NCBI GenBank assembly: GCA_001643675.2
Contig: LSRY02000001.1
Coordinates: 1,669,501 to 1,733,500, forward strand
Direction of reading: 5' to 3'
DNA from: Monocercomonoides exilis
Lineage: Eukaryota > Preaxostyla > Oxymonadida > Polymastigidae
Length of the DNA stretch: 64,000 bases
Shown here: piece after piece, positions 12,250-25,500 of the stretch
Numbering within the stretch: position 1 is the stretch's first letter
Layout: the number at the start of each line of letters is the position of its first letter
Program-made: the position numbers and the translations under genes
The notes under the pieces: model-generated
What the model was told of the DNA's origin: nothing
Database searches by the model: none
What the model saw: the letters and a program-made list of their open reading frames with translations, nothing else

Positions 12250-14120
12250 GATCGAAACATTATATTTCGTTGCAAGAAGTTGATTTCTCTTCTTTTTCAT
12301 CGTCTTTGACTATTTCAATTATTCTCTTTGCTTTTTTTCTCGAAAACTTTTTTCCTTTTCTTGTTCTTTATTCAACATTTCATTAAGTTCTTGTCGACTA
12401 TGTTTATTCTCACGTTTCTTTTCAGAAGAAGATGAAGTTGGTTTTCTAATTCTCGTCAGCTGTTATTGAAGAAAATGCAAATGCTCTTTTGTAAATTCAA
12501 TTTGTTTCATTGGTTCTGAATCATCCATCTCTTTTGCTTCTTCTGATGATTTTTCTTTTGTAGAATTTTCGTCAGTTGAAAATTTTATTGTTGAATTTAT
12601 TCTGTGATCATCGATCAATGTTGGGCATTCTTTTGTTATTTCCGTATCGCGGAGAGATGAATGTTTTGAAGATTACAAAGAAGATGATTGTTTATCGCTT
12701 TGAGGAGAATAATGTCCAAACAACTCTTCTCTCCAATCTTGCGAGGATTTAGAAGTGTCAGAATTGCATTTAGGATTTTAGATGTGGGATCCAGATATGC
12801 GATCCAAAACTGGGGCAGCTGCAACGGACCATACGCCTGTTTTAATAAACGCTGCTTAAATTGTGGAATGCATTGTCGCAGCAGCAATTGCTTCAGGGAG
12901 TGTGTTGGCAAGGGAGGATCTGTATGAATGCATCGAAAATGGAATAGGAATGTGAAATTTGTGATAAAGTTTTGTTTTCATACGAGAAAAGATGCACGAG
13001 TCGCACGGTTGCAAGAGATTGGTCATGTTGGAAGGAAAGAATTTCAATATTATGTTGTTTTTCTCTGCAAAATCTGCCACATAATTGTCTGAATGAGTTC
13101 CATGATTATCCATTAGGAACAGGGCTTTATGTGTCGTCGTTGGCTTTTCTTTTGAAACAATCGCATGTATCCAGAAATTGATCATGATGTTTTTGAATAT
13201 ATCTTTTGTTATCTAAAAAGATGAAAAAGACAGTACTTTAATGTCGAATATCGAAAGCTATGAAAATTCTTCTGGTAAACATTTTGTCCACCAAAGAAGA
13301 AATTTTCTTGGAGATGATCCATCGACACATACACATAAACACAACGTTGAATTTGACACTTTCGGAGGAGCTGGAGAAGACGGAGGACTACAATTTTTCA
13401 GGCAAACAATCAGATTGCTTGTGCCTTCATTCAAATTCAATGCTGTTTCATCAAAATCAAATATTCTCGATGAATCAATGAAATTCCTGCTAATAACCTC
13501 AGACAATTCTTCAAACCATTGCCTGACATTCTCTAATGCTTGAGTTGCAATTTATGACATGTCTGTTGGCCTTGAAATTGCAGCATGAATAATTTCACTC
13601 CTTTTTAATAACTTGCAGGTATATTTTTCGTTTGTTTTTCTTGGCTCGTTTTCATCTGTTGAATCCTCTTAAAGAATATCTACACACTCATGAAAATGTG
13701 TATTTCAAAAACGAAGAGTCAAAAACAAATCAAACCATGTTTGGTGTTTCACGCACTCTCACAGTTTCCAATTTTGAAAACTTCACAAGCTTGATTTTCT
13801 ATTATTTCGAGCTGGCGAGCATTAATTGTTTGAGGATGCCCATTTTTTCCTCCATCACTTCTTTCCTTTTCTGCTTTCATTCCTCTTTACGAAGCACCTT
13901 TTGAAATAATGTTTTCACCAACAACAGTTAGTTATTTCAATAGATAATCTCTGCGAATTGTAAATATCTTTTTCGTTGTTGAAGGAATGAAACGATATTT
14001 GCTTGATGCGAGCTCGGGACGGAGTTGAATTGGAGAGAGATTCGTTTTGTTGCTCAAGTAATATGGGACATGATCAAATTGAAAATCCTGATAACTGTTT
14101 TTAGATAAAACTTTTTGCAT
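12250..14120 (-). pseudogene. Decayed pogo/Tigger-like (DDE_1) transposase
   Basis: Reading the minus strand from 14120 down gives a recognisable but broken transposase with several in-frame stops and at least one frame change. Near 13,500-13,430 is a segment with VRQWFEELSEVISR and then RIFDFDETALNLN, the usual block around the first catalytic Asp of DDE_1 enzymes. At 13,185-12,860 there is LFLMDNHGTHSDN (second Asp) and KFFPSNMTNLLQPCDSCIFS (third acidic position), as in pogo/Tigger proteins. After an in-frame TAA comes AFIKTGVWS, matching the family 'FRKTGIWP' block, then a Lys/Glu-rich tail to about 12,250. More decayed text (AKKKLQLHEMINE) extends to about 14,280. Clear terminal inverted repeats were not found. 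The copy is inactive, but it is a plausible relic of the machinery that moved the TA-flanked small elements nearby. Confidence 0.8.
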
Positions 14121-14280
14121 TTTTTGATATTTATCATCATTTTTTGTATCAATTTCTTTCTATAACTCAATCATGATATCATATTTTCCTTGTGTGAAAA
14201 ATAAAAATGATATTCTTTCTTTTTTATTTCATTAATCATTTCATGGAGTTGTAATTTCTTCTTTGCAAAATATGGATTAA

Positions 14281-15589
14281 CGATAATAATTGGATTAATT
14301 AATCATGTTTTTATTTTTTGAAAGGTGTTGGAAAGGATTTATTTGAAAAACTTTCGATATCATCATATTAATAAGGATCGTGTTTCTCACCGTGGATCGG
14401 CTTTGACACTTACCAAAGAATAATTTATTTGAATTTTTGTGTGTATTTTTCTTGTTTGAATTTCGCTTTAATAATAATAACCAAAACAGTTCCATTTGAA
14501 GAATTCACAAATGAAAGTTACAATCGAATATAAACACTTTCGGCTGAATAACAAATAAAGGAGCTTCTTTTAAAAAATTCTGAGGAATTGAAAACATTGG
14601 TTTTCGCAACATTTTGAATGATAGCAGACTTATCTTATTCAGTGAACATAAAATAACATTATTTGAAGCAGATTGAATCATCGAAAACACAATTTCATTG
14701 TATTCACGCTTAATTGTGATGAAATGTGTAATTTCAATTTTTGTCAAATGAGATGGAATGGAATTAACTTTTGTTGAATAGCCACTTTTTCAAAATTTAT
14801 CCCATGAAAAAAGTGATTTTAGTAAATTACCCACAATTAAATAATAAATTGTTCAATAATTGTTTTTAATTTATCTTTGTTTTGTGGGTTTGCTGAAGCC
14901 TGTTTGCAATATGCGAAGATGCAAAAAATAGTTTTTCATTCAGAAGTTTGAAATTGAAGGATAAATGCTCGGCGTTGCCAAGATATTTACACCATTTAGA
15001 AATGAATTGTTTTGAAGTTAGATGAAGAATAAAAGCTATTATCCACTTCACTCCGTATGCAAATTAATGAGGTTTTTTTTGATAATTAATCTTTCTCCAA
15101 AATATCGATATTTTTTATTTTTTCCCCCCACAACTCTTTTGAAAGCGCATTCGAACATTTCCATTCTCAATAATGCCTGTGAAAATAAGTCGTAATTATT
15201 GCGCTGCTTTCATTTATTGGTAATTATTTTTTGGTCAATTTTGCTAACCTTCAAAAGAAGAGATTGAGCTTGAAAATGCCAATGAAATGAAAAACTCTCC
15301 TGGACAGAAGCTGAAGAGAATATTGCTCAACCATAACTAATAACATTTTTTATATGAATAATCGAGTGTTTGCTTTATTTTCAACACAAAATTTTGATTT
15401 ATGTTTTTGCTATATTTGTCTCAGATTTCTTAATAATCGATAATTCTGATTATTGATTGTGGAGACAAACAAAACCTTCATCGTTTATACAAAGCTACGA
15501 GTAATCTACAATGTAGCATTTGAAACGGGAATATACAGAAACATTTTCATGAAACAGGCGCTACAAAACAAGAAGCCTCCATATCTTAA
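14281..15589. other. Intergenic, nothing certain
   Basis: About 1.3 kb of AT-rich sequence with many short frames on both strands and no convincing exon. It may be further eroded repeat sequence between the two coding relics. Confidence 0.5.
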
Positions 15590-16430
15590 CGAATTCATCA
15601 AAAAACAATGTGTGAAATGCTGTTGAAACATTTTTGAAATGATGGGAGAATATTTTCAAAAGAAAGAATTATATTTGAATGTTTGATGAGAATGCGAAGA
15701 AACGAGAGCGATTCAAATGAAGAAGTGCATTTTTTAAAACAACGAAAAAACAACATTTTGTTGAAAACAATGAAAGCCATGTTGAAGAAGAAAGAATCAC
15801 GAAAACAGTCTCAGATCTGGAATCAGAAAGGGCAAAAATGAAAGGCAGTCACGTGAAACGGATTTTCCACTTGAGAAGATAAAAAGAAGAACTTAAAATT
15901 AATTATGGAGAAGAAGAAAAAAGAAGGAAAAGAGAACGTTCATAATTATCTCTATTTCTCATTTTAAAAAACAGGAAGATCAATTTCAATGGAAAAGGGA
16001 GCTGGAAAAGACGAATTTGGATTCAGGGGAAATGATTGGGGAAATGCTGCTGAAGAGACAAAAACAACAATCCACTGGAACAACAATTCTTTGAGACTTT
16101 TGAACATAAAGAATATGATTCACGGTATTTTTCTTTTTCTTCTTTTCATTTTTTTGTTTTGAAATTTCCATTTCATTTTCAATTATCAGGAGCTGTTGAA
16201 ATCTTGCAAGGGAAACAGATGGATTCAACGAAAGCTAAAAAATTTCATGAAAATGGTAATTGATGAAAAATGAGCTGAAAAGATGAGGCATTTCATTCAA
16301 ACAGAATCTGAAGAGAAATATGAGAATGAAAAAAAAATGCGAACAAAGAGGAAAGATACATTTTTGCAACATTTTCGAAAAGAAATAATAAAATTGCTTC
16401 TGAATATACAATTATGAGAAATTCGCAAGC
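15590..16430 (+). pseudogene. Coding relic of unknown family
   Basis: The plus strand shows runs of protein-like text broken by stops and frame shifts: a Lys/Glu-rich block with MKAMLKKKESRKQSQIWNQK (15,660-15,835), then EDQFQWKRELEKTNLDSGEM (from 15,975), AVEILQGKQMDSTKAKKFHE (16,191-16,252) and SEEKYENEKKMRTKRKDTFL (16,305-16,370). Intron-like joints lie between blocks (AAAAACAG at 15,974; GTATTT 16,121 to TATCAG 16,190; GTAATT to AAACAG). The frame breaks make a functional gene unlikely. It ends about 100 bp before the giant gene at 16534. It could be a degenerate host gene or part of a mobile element. Confidence 0.35.
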
Positions 16431-16533
16431 AGAAGCTCAATTAGAAATTATGTGGGTTTGAAAAATTCAACCACCTTAAGAGAAATAAATATCAAATATG
16501 GTTTATATCCATGCCCATAATAATCTTTGAGAA

Positions 16534-19500
16534 ATGATTCCTTTTGTGCTGGTTTTGCTATTATTTTCACCTATTTGTGGAAAAGAAGAAAATGATATCC
16601 TACGCACTGAATATGCTTCAATCGATGCTTCTGTCTCGATGAAACGTCAAGTTTCAACGAAGGGAAGCGTTATTCGGATGTTCTGCGAAATACACAACTC
16701 GACAGCTGAATTAAAGGGGATATCACTTGAAACGCCAGAAGGTTGCTTGATGTTTGAGATAAGAGCAGGATCATTCTTGAAGGCAGAGGATTGCTTGCTG
16801 ATGAAAAAAAGCAGTTTTGGCACACATTATATCTTGAATGAAGGAGCTTGTGAAATGGCAAACACTTCGCTGAGGATTGAAAAAGACAGTGATTGCGGCT
16901 TGATGGAGGGTGTTGTGAAGTTGATGGCAGAGGGGTCATCGCTACTTGTGAAGAATAGCGAGTGGAAGGATGTTGCGTTTGGAGGGAGTGGAAGCATTTT
17001 GAGAAATGGAGAAGGAAGTTATGAAGGAATCAAAAACTGTGTGTTCACAAACATAACAGTGAAAAATGATAGAACAGATGAATTGCTGATCGAAAAAACT
17101 GGAAGGATGAAGAGAAGCGAATTGGAGGATTGCTTTGTTGAAAGATCGATAAATGTGCTGGAAGGAGGGATTGTGAGCGGAGCACAGGGATCTGTTTTCT
17201 TTTCGTGCAACAATTGCACATTCCTTCAAAACGAAAGAACTGATCGGAGAATGAGAAACACAGAAAGAAATTCGACAACTGAAACACAGAGCTTTACGAA
17301 CGCTGAATGGCACGGATGCTCTGCTGAGTGTGGCGGAGCGCTCTATGTCCACGACAATCCTGATGCCACACTCACTGTTCTGAATTCGTCTTTTGCGAAG
17401 TGCAATGCAACATCAACCAGAGGAGGTGGTATTTTTGCTTTGAATATTGCAGAATGCACCATAAAGCATTCAACATTTGTTGAGTGCTATTGTTCTTCAT
17501 CTCATAACTGTGGTGGAGCTGGAGCAGAAATACAAGATTTGAATATACAAGTTCTTGTTGACAATTGTTTGTTCAAAGATGGATGGTCAGAAAATGACGC
17601 AGGAGGCCTTGGAATTTGGAGCTCAAAAACAACAAAAACAAAAGATTGTATTTTGAATTGTCTTTTCCAAAACTGCAGCATTCATAGCATTGAAGATTCA
17701 GATGGAGGAGGCATTATTATTTGGAATACAATTGATATAATTGTGTTTCGAAATTGTCTATTTCGAGAATGCTATTCAGTTCGTCGAGGAGGAGGCTTAA
17801 GCATTTCTCCGAATGGATATGATGGAAATCTGTTATGGTTTTGTTTTTTCCACGATAATACAGCTCCATATGCAAGTGATATATATATATCAGATATATT
17901 ATCAATTTCTCAACTTTTTGGATGCTATTCAACTGGAGCAGACGAAAGCAGATGTTATGCAGGTGGGAACAAAGGCGAATGGCTTCCGAACAATGGAGGG
18001 AAATGCAGGTTTGTTGGTCCAGCTCAAATTCAAACAAATGCAAAAGACACATTTAGCTGTGGGCTGAATGAATCTTGTGCGTGCCTCACAATCAGCCATT
18101 GCATGTCCCAGTTGATTGTGGGGTTTGTGGAGGAAATGAAGGTGGTGGCTGGAACAGTTGTGGAAGAAAAAGGAGTTGATATTGGAGAGAAAACGATCAG
18201 TGTGAAAGGGGCTTCCTCATCTGGCTCTGCCATTGAAACGAAATTCGGAGCAAATGAGTTGAGCCTGTTTTGTGTTGGAACAGGGGTGTTGAGCATGAGT
18301 GATCTGTCTGTGGTTCACAACACATCGCTTGAAAACAGCAGGCAATGCAGACTGTTTGAGATTGAAGGGGATGGAGGGATCAATTTGGAGAGAATGAACA
18401 TTTCGATGGATACTGCTCATTCAGAAGAGAGGAGGATTCAGAACTCGCTGGTGAAGATGGATGGGGGAGAGTTGAAGATGCAAGGTGTGAGATGGGATCG
18501 AACATTCAGCACCACAAATATGTTTTCTCTGCCTCAAGAATCGTCTATTTCATTGTCTCTGGATGGCTGTGTGTTCAGCAACATTGTGAGGACAACAGCA
18601 GGGCCATCGATGATAAGTGTAAGTGAAGGGACATATTCGATATCACTTGAAGGGTGCACTGTTGATGGTTGTGGGAGTGAAGCCTCTGAGTTTGGAGGGG
18701 GTATGTTGGTTGAAGTGGAAAGTGGGAGTTCATTGAATGTGAAAGGAGGTGTTGTCAAAAACTGCTATGCTTCGATCACTCAAGGGAGAGGAGGAGGAAT
18801 TGGGCTGAAAGTGAAAGATACAAGTGTAGACTTTTTGATTTCATCAAATTTTGAAGGAAACAGGGCCAAATGGGGAAGTGATATTTTTGTTGACTCGATC
18901 GATCTGGAATCAACAGCAAAAAGTGGAAAGATAACATGTTTGACAGCTTCATTTGAAACAAGGAGCAAAATACAAGGATTTGACAAAGGGAATGAATCAA
19001 CACCAATTCCACTTTGTGTTTATCTGATTCCTTTACCAGATGAGATTATTGTGAGCAATGCTGATGCATTTGACAACTTTTATTGCGGATACGCTGAGAT
19101 TCCCTGTCTCACACTGAAGCATTCATTGGAAAGGCAAAATAATGAAAAGAAGATTGTTGTCGGCGGAATGATTGAAATGAAAAATGAGCTGACATTTGAT
19201 TCCTTCAAGCACACAATCAGAGGGCAGGATGAAAACAGTGGATGGAAAGTGATTGATGAATGTGATGGAAGTGGAGAAAGCATGATAGCAGTCAGAACAA
19301 ATGCTATTTTGAAATCACTCACTTTCTCTGTCCCTTCTATTCTTCCAAATCATGAAGCATTCTTCAGTTCTTCCTCACAATTATTTTCTGTTGAGAGCTG
19401 CTCACTGAGTTTTCAAAACTCCCAGTCAGTATTATCATATGTGTTTTTATCTGTATCAGCGGGAAAGGTTTCTGTATCATCTTTTGTTGTATTATCCTTG

Positions 19501-22500
19501 ACAATTGGGAATTGTCCGTTGATTTGCCTTGATGGAAGCAACGTGGATGGCACTTTCGCTTCCATGAGCATTGAAGATATTTGCAGGGAGACAAAGAGTG
19601 TTTTGTTTGGAGTGGGGAATGGAGCATCTTTTTCGATCAAAGACTCAACACTTTCAGTGAAAGCATCCACACAAGCAGATTCATCATCAGCAGGATCAAT
19701 TCGAGTGATTTCGACAAAAGGTGCGAAATTGATGAAGCTGACAAATAATACGATGAGCGGATTCAAGGGAATTGGAGAAAATGGAGGAGCAATGGAATGC
19801 ACACTTGGGAGTGATTGCACTCTGGAAATAGTTGGAGGGACGATGTCTGGGTGTGAGAGCAAGGGGGGAAATGGAGGAGGGTTGTGGGCTGAGATGGAAG
19901 AAGGGTCGGCATTCACTGTGGGAAACTTGACGAACACTGACCAAGTGAATGGATCAACTTCAAGTGATGAAAGTTGTTTGTTGGAATTCACGAATTGCAG
20001 AGCAAGGGAAAACACAGATGGAGAGTGTGGATATGGAGGAGGGATTTATCTTCATCTGGATGAAGGAGCAAGCTCATTCACTTTGAAGGATGTTTCATTT
20101 CCTGGGTGTGATGCCAGAGAGGGGAAAGACATTTTTATTAATGCAGATGATCTTTCAAATGTGATAGACAGAGAATCGATCAGTTTCGGAGCCGACTTGA
20201 ATGAGCTAACAAAATTGAATGGATTTGAGAGATTGGGGCTGAACGAAGCATTTGCTATTCCGCTGGTCTTGTATTTGTGGAATAACTTTTCTGCGCCAGG
20301 GTTTGTTGGGGGATCATCAAGCCAGGATTTTTCGATGTGTGGGTTTGAGACTTTTCCATGCTCAACAATCGCCAAGGCAGCATCAGTGCACTTTGAAGGG
20401 AAGAAAAAGGATGTTGCTCTTCTTGAGCCATTTGTCTTTGAGGAGGAATTGAGCTTGACTGGAAATGAATGGAGTGTGAAGGGAAAAGAGAATGAGATGA
20501 AATGCGATGTTTGTGATCGAATTCCAGGAACACAAAGTGGATTGATAGAGAATACGATTCCAACATCTGTGGCTGGTCTTGTGTTTTCTTTGACGGAATC
20601 CCTGTCTTTTCATGAAAGTGTGTTTGAGTGCCATTCAGGGAAGCTCACGCTGAACAAATGCGGGATGGAAGGAGGCTCTGAAGGCATTTCGACAGTGTTT
20701 GTGAAGGCTGTTGGAGGGGTTGTGGAAGTGATTGAGTTTTCAACAAAAAATTTGAAAATTGGAGATTCATCGTTTTTCATTGTTGAGGGAAGCGCTGAAA
20801 GTGTGCCTTCGATAAATATGACGAAGAGCGATTTTGGAGAAATCACTTTGGGAAATGGGTGTGTTGTTGAGTGCCACAACGGAAATATTGAAGAGATGTC
20901 AGGATGCACATTTTCATCGATTACTCGTTCGAAGGGAAGTGGAGGATGCATCAGCATTAGGAATGAAGAAGATGGAAGCGATTATGAAGTTGAGATGTTG
21001 AATTGCAATTTCGAAGACTGTGCTGTTGTTGGGGAGGAAGAGGAAACTGGAGGAGGTACATTCTTTTTCGAAGCATCTGCAAACACTAACCTACTAATAA
21101 GCAGGTGTAAGTTTTATTGTTGCACAACTCCATTTGAAGGTGAAAGTGTTGGGTTTGGAGGAGGAATAATGTTGAACTTGTTGAATGGAGAGGAGGAGGA
21201 GGCAGGATTTGTGATATCCTCTCCACTTTTTTCATCTGAAAAGCCAAACAATGCGAAGTTTGGGAAGGACTTGTTTATTTCATCTCCATCGCTTGTCAAG
21301 AGCATCAAGAACGAAACTCTGCCATTTGTGAAAGATCGATTGGAGTTGGTGACAGAGGACTCGATGAGAGGGTTTGATGGAGGAAACAGAGAATGTGCAA
21401 TCCCGCTGATCTATTTCTGGAGAAAGATTGGATCGAGCGTGAATGTTGCAAGAGGAGGGAACAATGTGGTTGTGTGTGGGCTGTTGGAGTATCCATGTGC
21501 TTCTGTGGATTATGGGGTGAAGCGGGGAAGAAACTTGGGGGTGGAGTCGATTGCAGTTCAGGGGGTTTGCGATGTGATGAGCGAAATGAGGATGAGTGGG
21601 ATGAAGCTGGAAGGAGCGAATGGCGAGTGGGACAGAATCGAATTTGTTCGAGCTGTTGAAGGGGAAGGGGATTGTGTTGTTGAATGCAAAGGGGTTGTTC
21701 AATTCGAAGAAGTGGGGATGGTGATTCCGACAGCCTTTGACAATGGGGCAGGGACTCTCATGGAGGCAGGCGCTGATTCAGTGAAAACGAGTGTTGTGAG
21801 TTGTGCAATCCATATGAAAGATGGTGCTGAAGGAGCGTTGTCATTTGTGCTGATGAGGGCATCAAAAGGAATTGTTTCGATTGAAAAGGCAAAGATAGCA
21901 GGTCTGGTATCGAGGCACGAGATTTTGAGGATATCAGCTGACTGTGTGGTATCAATGAGCGAAACGATATTTAAGGATATTGCATTGAGTGGGATAAGTG
22001 CACTGACAATGAGCGAAAGTGAGATTTCTGGAAACAGAAATGGCAATGGAGAAGAGGAGTGGAATATTCTATTTGAGAAATGCACATTTGTGAATATGAA
22101 GCAAAATGAGTTGAACAATCCCTCGCTCCTTTGCTGCAATGCGAATGATGAAGTGAAGGTGAAAATGGAGAATTCGACAACTGATGGTTGTGGGTCTGAA
22201 AGCTCTCATGAAGGAGGAGGGGTGTTTTTCGTTCTCAATGAAAGGGGGAGATTGGAGATGAATCACACGAATGTGACAGACTGTTTCTGCTCGAACACTG
22301 GGAGAGGTGGAGGATTGTTTTTAAAATCGCAAAGTGTCTCACGGAAGGCATTGCCATTTGTGTTGTCAAACATCACATTCCGAAAAAACGTGGCATTGAA
22401 GGGGAGGGATGTGTTTGTGAAGTGCACAGATCTTGACTCGCAGATAAGTGAATCACAATTTCTGATAAATTTTGGAGAGCCATTTGTGAGGGAGCTGGAG

Positions 22501-25500
22501 ATATGGGGGTGCACATCAGATGATTATGGGGATGAAAAGGATCTGCTGGGGAGGGTGTTTGTGTTCAGGAGCGAATTCATATTTGTGTCATCGATTGTGG
22601 GGAACAGCAGCAACAGCAAGAATTGTGGGGAGATGAAGGGTATGTGCTCATCATTGGATGTTGGAGTGAGCCACATTATTCCTTCAGATTATTCGCAGTT
22701 GTATGTTTGGAATGAAACCAGATTAAGTGGCTCATGCTCTGCTCAGAAGGTGACGATCAAATCGATGGAAGCAAGTGGGATTGCTGAGATAAAGGTGTGT
22801 GAAATTGAGGTGGCGGGTGAGGATGGGATAACAAGTTCGGAGTATGTTCGAGTTGAGAAAGTGTCATTTGTTTTTAGTGGAATGGAGAATGTTGCCTTCT
22901 CGAGCTTAATACACCAGCTGAACGGATATCTTATTCTCGAATCTGTTTCATTTCTGTCTGAAAGCAGAACCACAGAGAATTCGCGAACATCATTTGATTC
23001 TTCTTTATTGGTTGTTGAGGATGGGATATTTGAGGCAGAAAAGTGCATTGTTAGCTGTTTGGGATTCTCGAAGCCTGTGTTCCGAGTCTTGAGCTCAGAA
23101 AGAGCAACATTTGAGGATCTGACGATCAGGAATGCCAAGTGTACAAGCTCAGTGATTGAATGCGGCTCAAGTCAGAACATGAGTGTGCTGAGGCTGGAAG
23201 CAACAAGCATCACTCTTCAAGATAGGAGCCTGATTTCATTTGAAAATCACCAACCATCTCTGACTGTTTCATTTGCGCAATCGTTGTTTGCAAACATCAG
23301 CCGAACATCATGTATATCTTGCATTATTTGTGGAGCTCGATCAATGGGATGTTTAGAGATGCACAATTGCTCTTTTCATGAATGCACATCGCGTTCGGTG
23401 AAGGGGAGCCAAGTGGCAATTGCTTTGACTGAGAATGTTTTGATAGATTCGTGTGTGTTTGAGGGAAGCTTGCTTGTCGGTGCAGATGAAATGAAGGGGA
23501 TTGTCGATGAGATCTGCAAATGGAATGGTTCTGTTGTAGACTTGTCGAAGAGCGAAGCAGTTGTGAGAGACACAACGATATGCAACTCCTCAAAGGGAGG
23601 TTTGACCGTGAGTGGAGGATCTTTGATGATTGAGAAAGGAGAATTATCAAACAACAATCCTTTCATTGAGAAATTTCCCTCTCTTCGCCGAAACATCATT
23701 TGCTCAGATTCAGCGTCATTGACCATTTCCAGTTTAAAAGGAGGTGATGGGGCGTTGCCAAATACTTCAATTTGGATGCTGGATGATGGCTGCACAGTTG
23801 GAGGGATTATATCTGAGAGGGATTCACCGTTCTTCATCCCAGTATTGGAGAGTGTTGAAGTGAAGGAAGCTGGATCAGAAGTGGAAGTTGTGTTTAAAGG
23901 AGCTCTGCTTCTCCCGTGCAACTTGTCATTCATGGTTGTGAAGCAGATGGGAGATGAAAAACAGATAGAAAAATATGAGTTTGATGAGAGTGGGCATGTG
24001 TCGGAGACAGAGGCAACTGGGAGATTGCGAAAGGAGACGATTGGGGAAGCAGAAGACGAGGCAGAAGTGAGAGTGTGCATTCTGTTTGGGGGCTCTGATG
24101 ATTTGTCATCCACTGATTCTTTCATTCTGAAGAACAAAAGTGAGTCAAAATTGAAAGGAAATGAAAGGATTACTGAAAATGGAAATGAGAAGAAGTCATG
24201 GTGGGTTGTTGTTGTAATTTCATGCCTCATTTTCTTAATTTTGCTTTCAATAATTGTTGTTTTGGCTGTTCGTTGGAGAAAAGCAAAGAATGAGAATAAA
24301 GATCTTAGAGAGATTGTGAACGATAATATCAGAAAAGATCCGAAGGCATTTGAGATGGTGACGATGGAGATGTCTCCTGAGGAGCAGTGGAGGAGAGCAG
24401 AGAGAGAGGCAGAGAAAAAGAATGAAGAGAGGATCAAGAAGAGAATATATGAGACGAATATGGAACATTCAGAATCATCGGAGCATCTTCTATCTGAGAG
24501 TGGATCTACAGAATATATTTTGGGTAGAGACTCAGACAAGATCCCTGAATGGGCACTGGAGAAGGTTGAAGAAGAAGAGATTCGAAAGAGATCACCATCA
24601 CCTTCCATCTCATCCACTTCCACCACTTCAACAACAGACTCAGATTCGACATTTGTTCGGGGAGAAGAACTGTGCCCAACCACCTCGTCGATGTCGAATC
24701 TAGTGGATGTGATGGCGTGTTCGTCTCCCCATGAGAAGCTGATTGTGGATTTGAGAGATTCACTGTTCATGCTGTTGCATGGAAAGAACAAGACAAAGGA
24801 GATGCCTATTGGCACTCTGCAGGAGAGGGAGATGACAGCTGCCCAAATCCTGTACTGGGTGGCAAATCTTGCACTTCATTCATTTGACGAAATGGACAAT
24901 CCTCTCTCATCGCTTGCCAATCTCAGTCCTCACATTGTGCTGTTCTCTGAGCGCATGGTGATCTGCATTGTGATGCACTCTGGCTTCCTTTCTTCTGATG
25001 ATTCAGATTCCTCATCGATCTCTTCATTAACTGTTGTCTCTTCTTCGTCGTCCAATATTTCAGTGATGAGCGAAAGATTCACAGACTCTCCACCTCCTTC
25101 ATCTGCCTTTGAGGACGAGGACGATATCAGAAAAGAGTGCCTGAGGTGGAAAGCACCAGAACTGCTGATGAACAAGAAGATGGGAGCAACAAAGGAATCA
25201 GTTGTGTTTTCGATTGGGATGATGTTGTGGGAATGCTTGACCTTGGAGATTCCGTTTGGAGAGTATGATGGAGATGGAGCAGGGCAGAAAATCAAAAATG
25301 GAGAAAGACCGAATATGAAGCATGCAGAGGGAAGTGAACTCTGCGATGTGGCAAGAGGATGCTTGTCGAGCGAAGAGAGCGAGCGGCCTTTGCTTGTGGA
25401 TTTGAAGAAAGTATTTGTGCAACATCTCCCGAAAGATGCGTTCATATTCACGATTGCAGATGCACTATTCACCGAGAACCCGAACAATGCGAGAAGTGGA

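Noticed and set aside
23376-24815. Minus-strand frame of about 480 codons inside the giant gene
   Set aside because: Antisense shadow of the 16534-25569 coding sequence; the plus frame has signal peptide, TM segment and kinase features.
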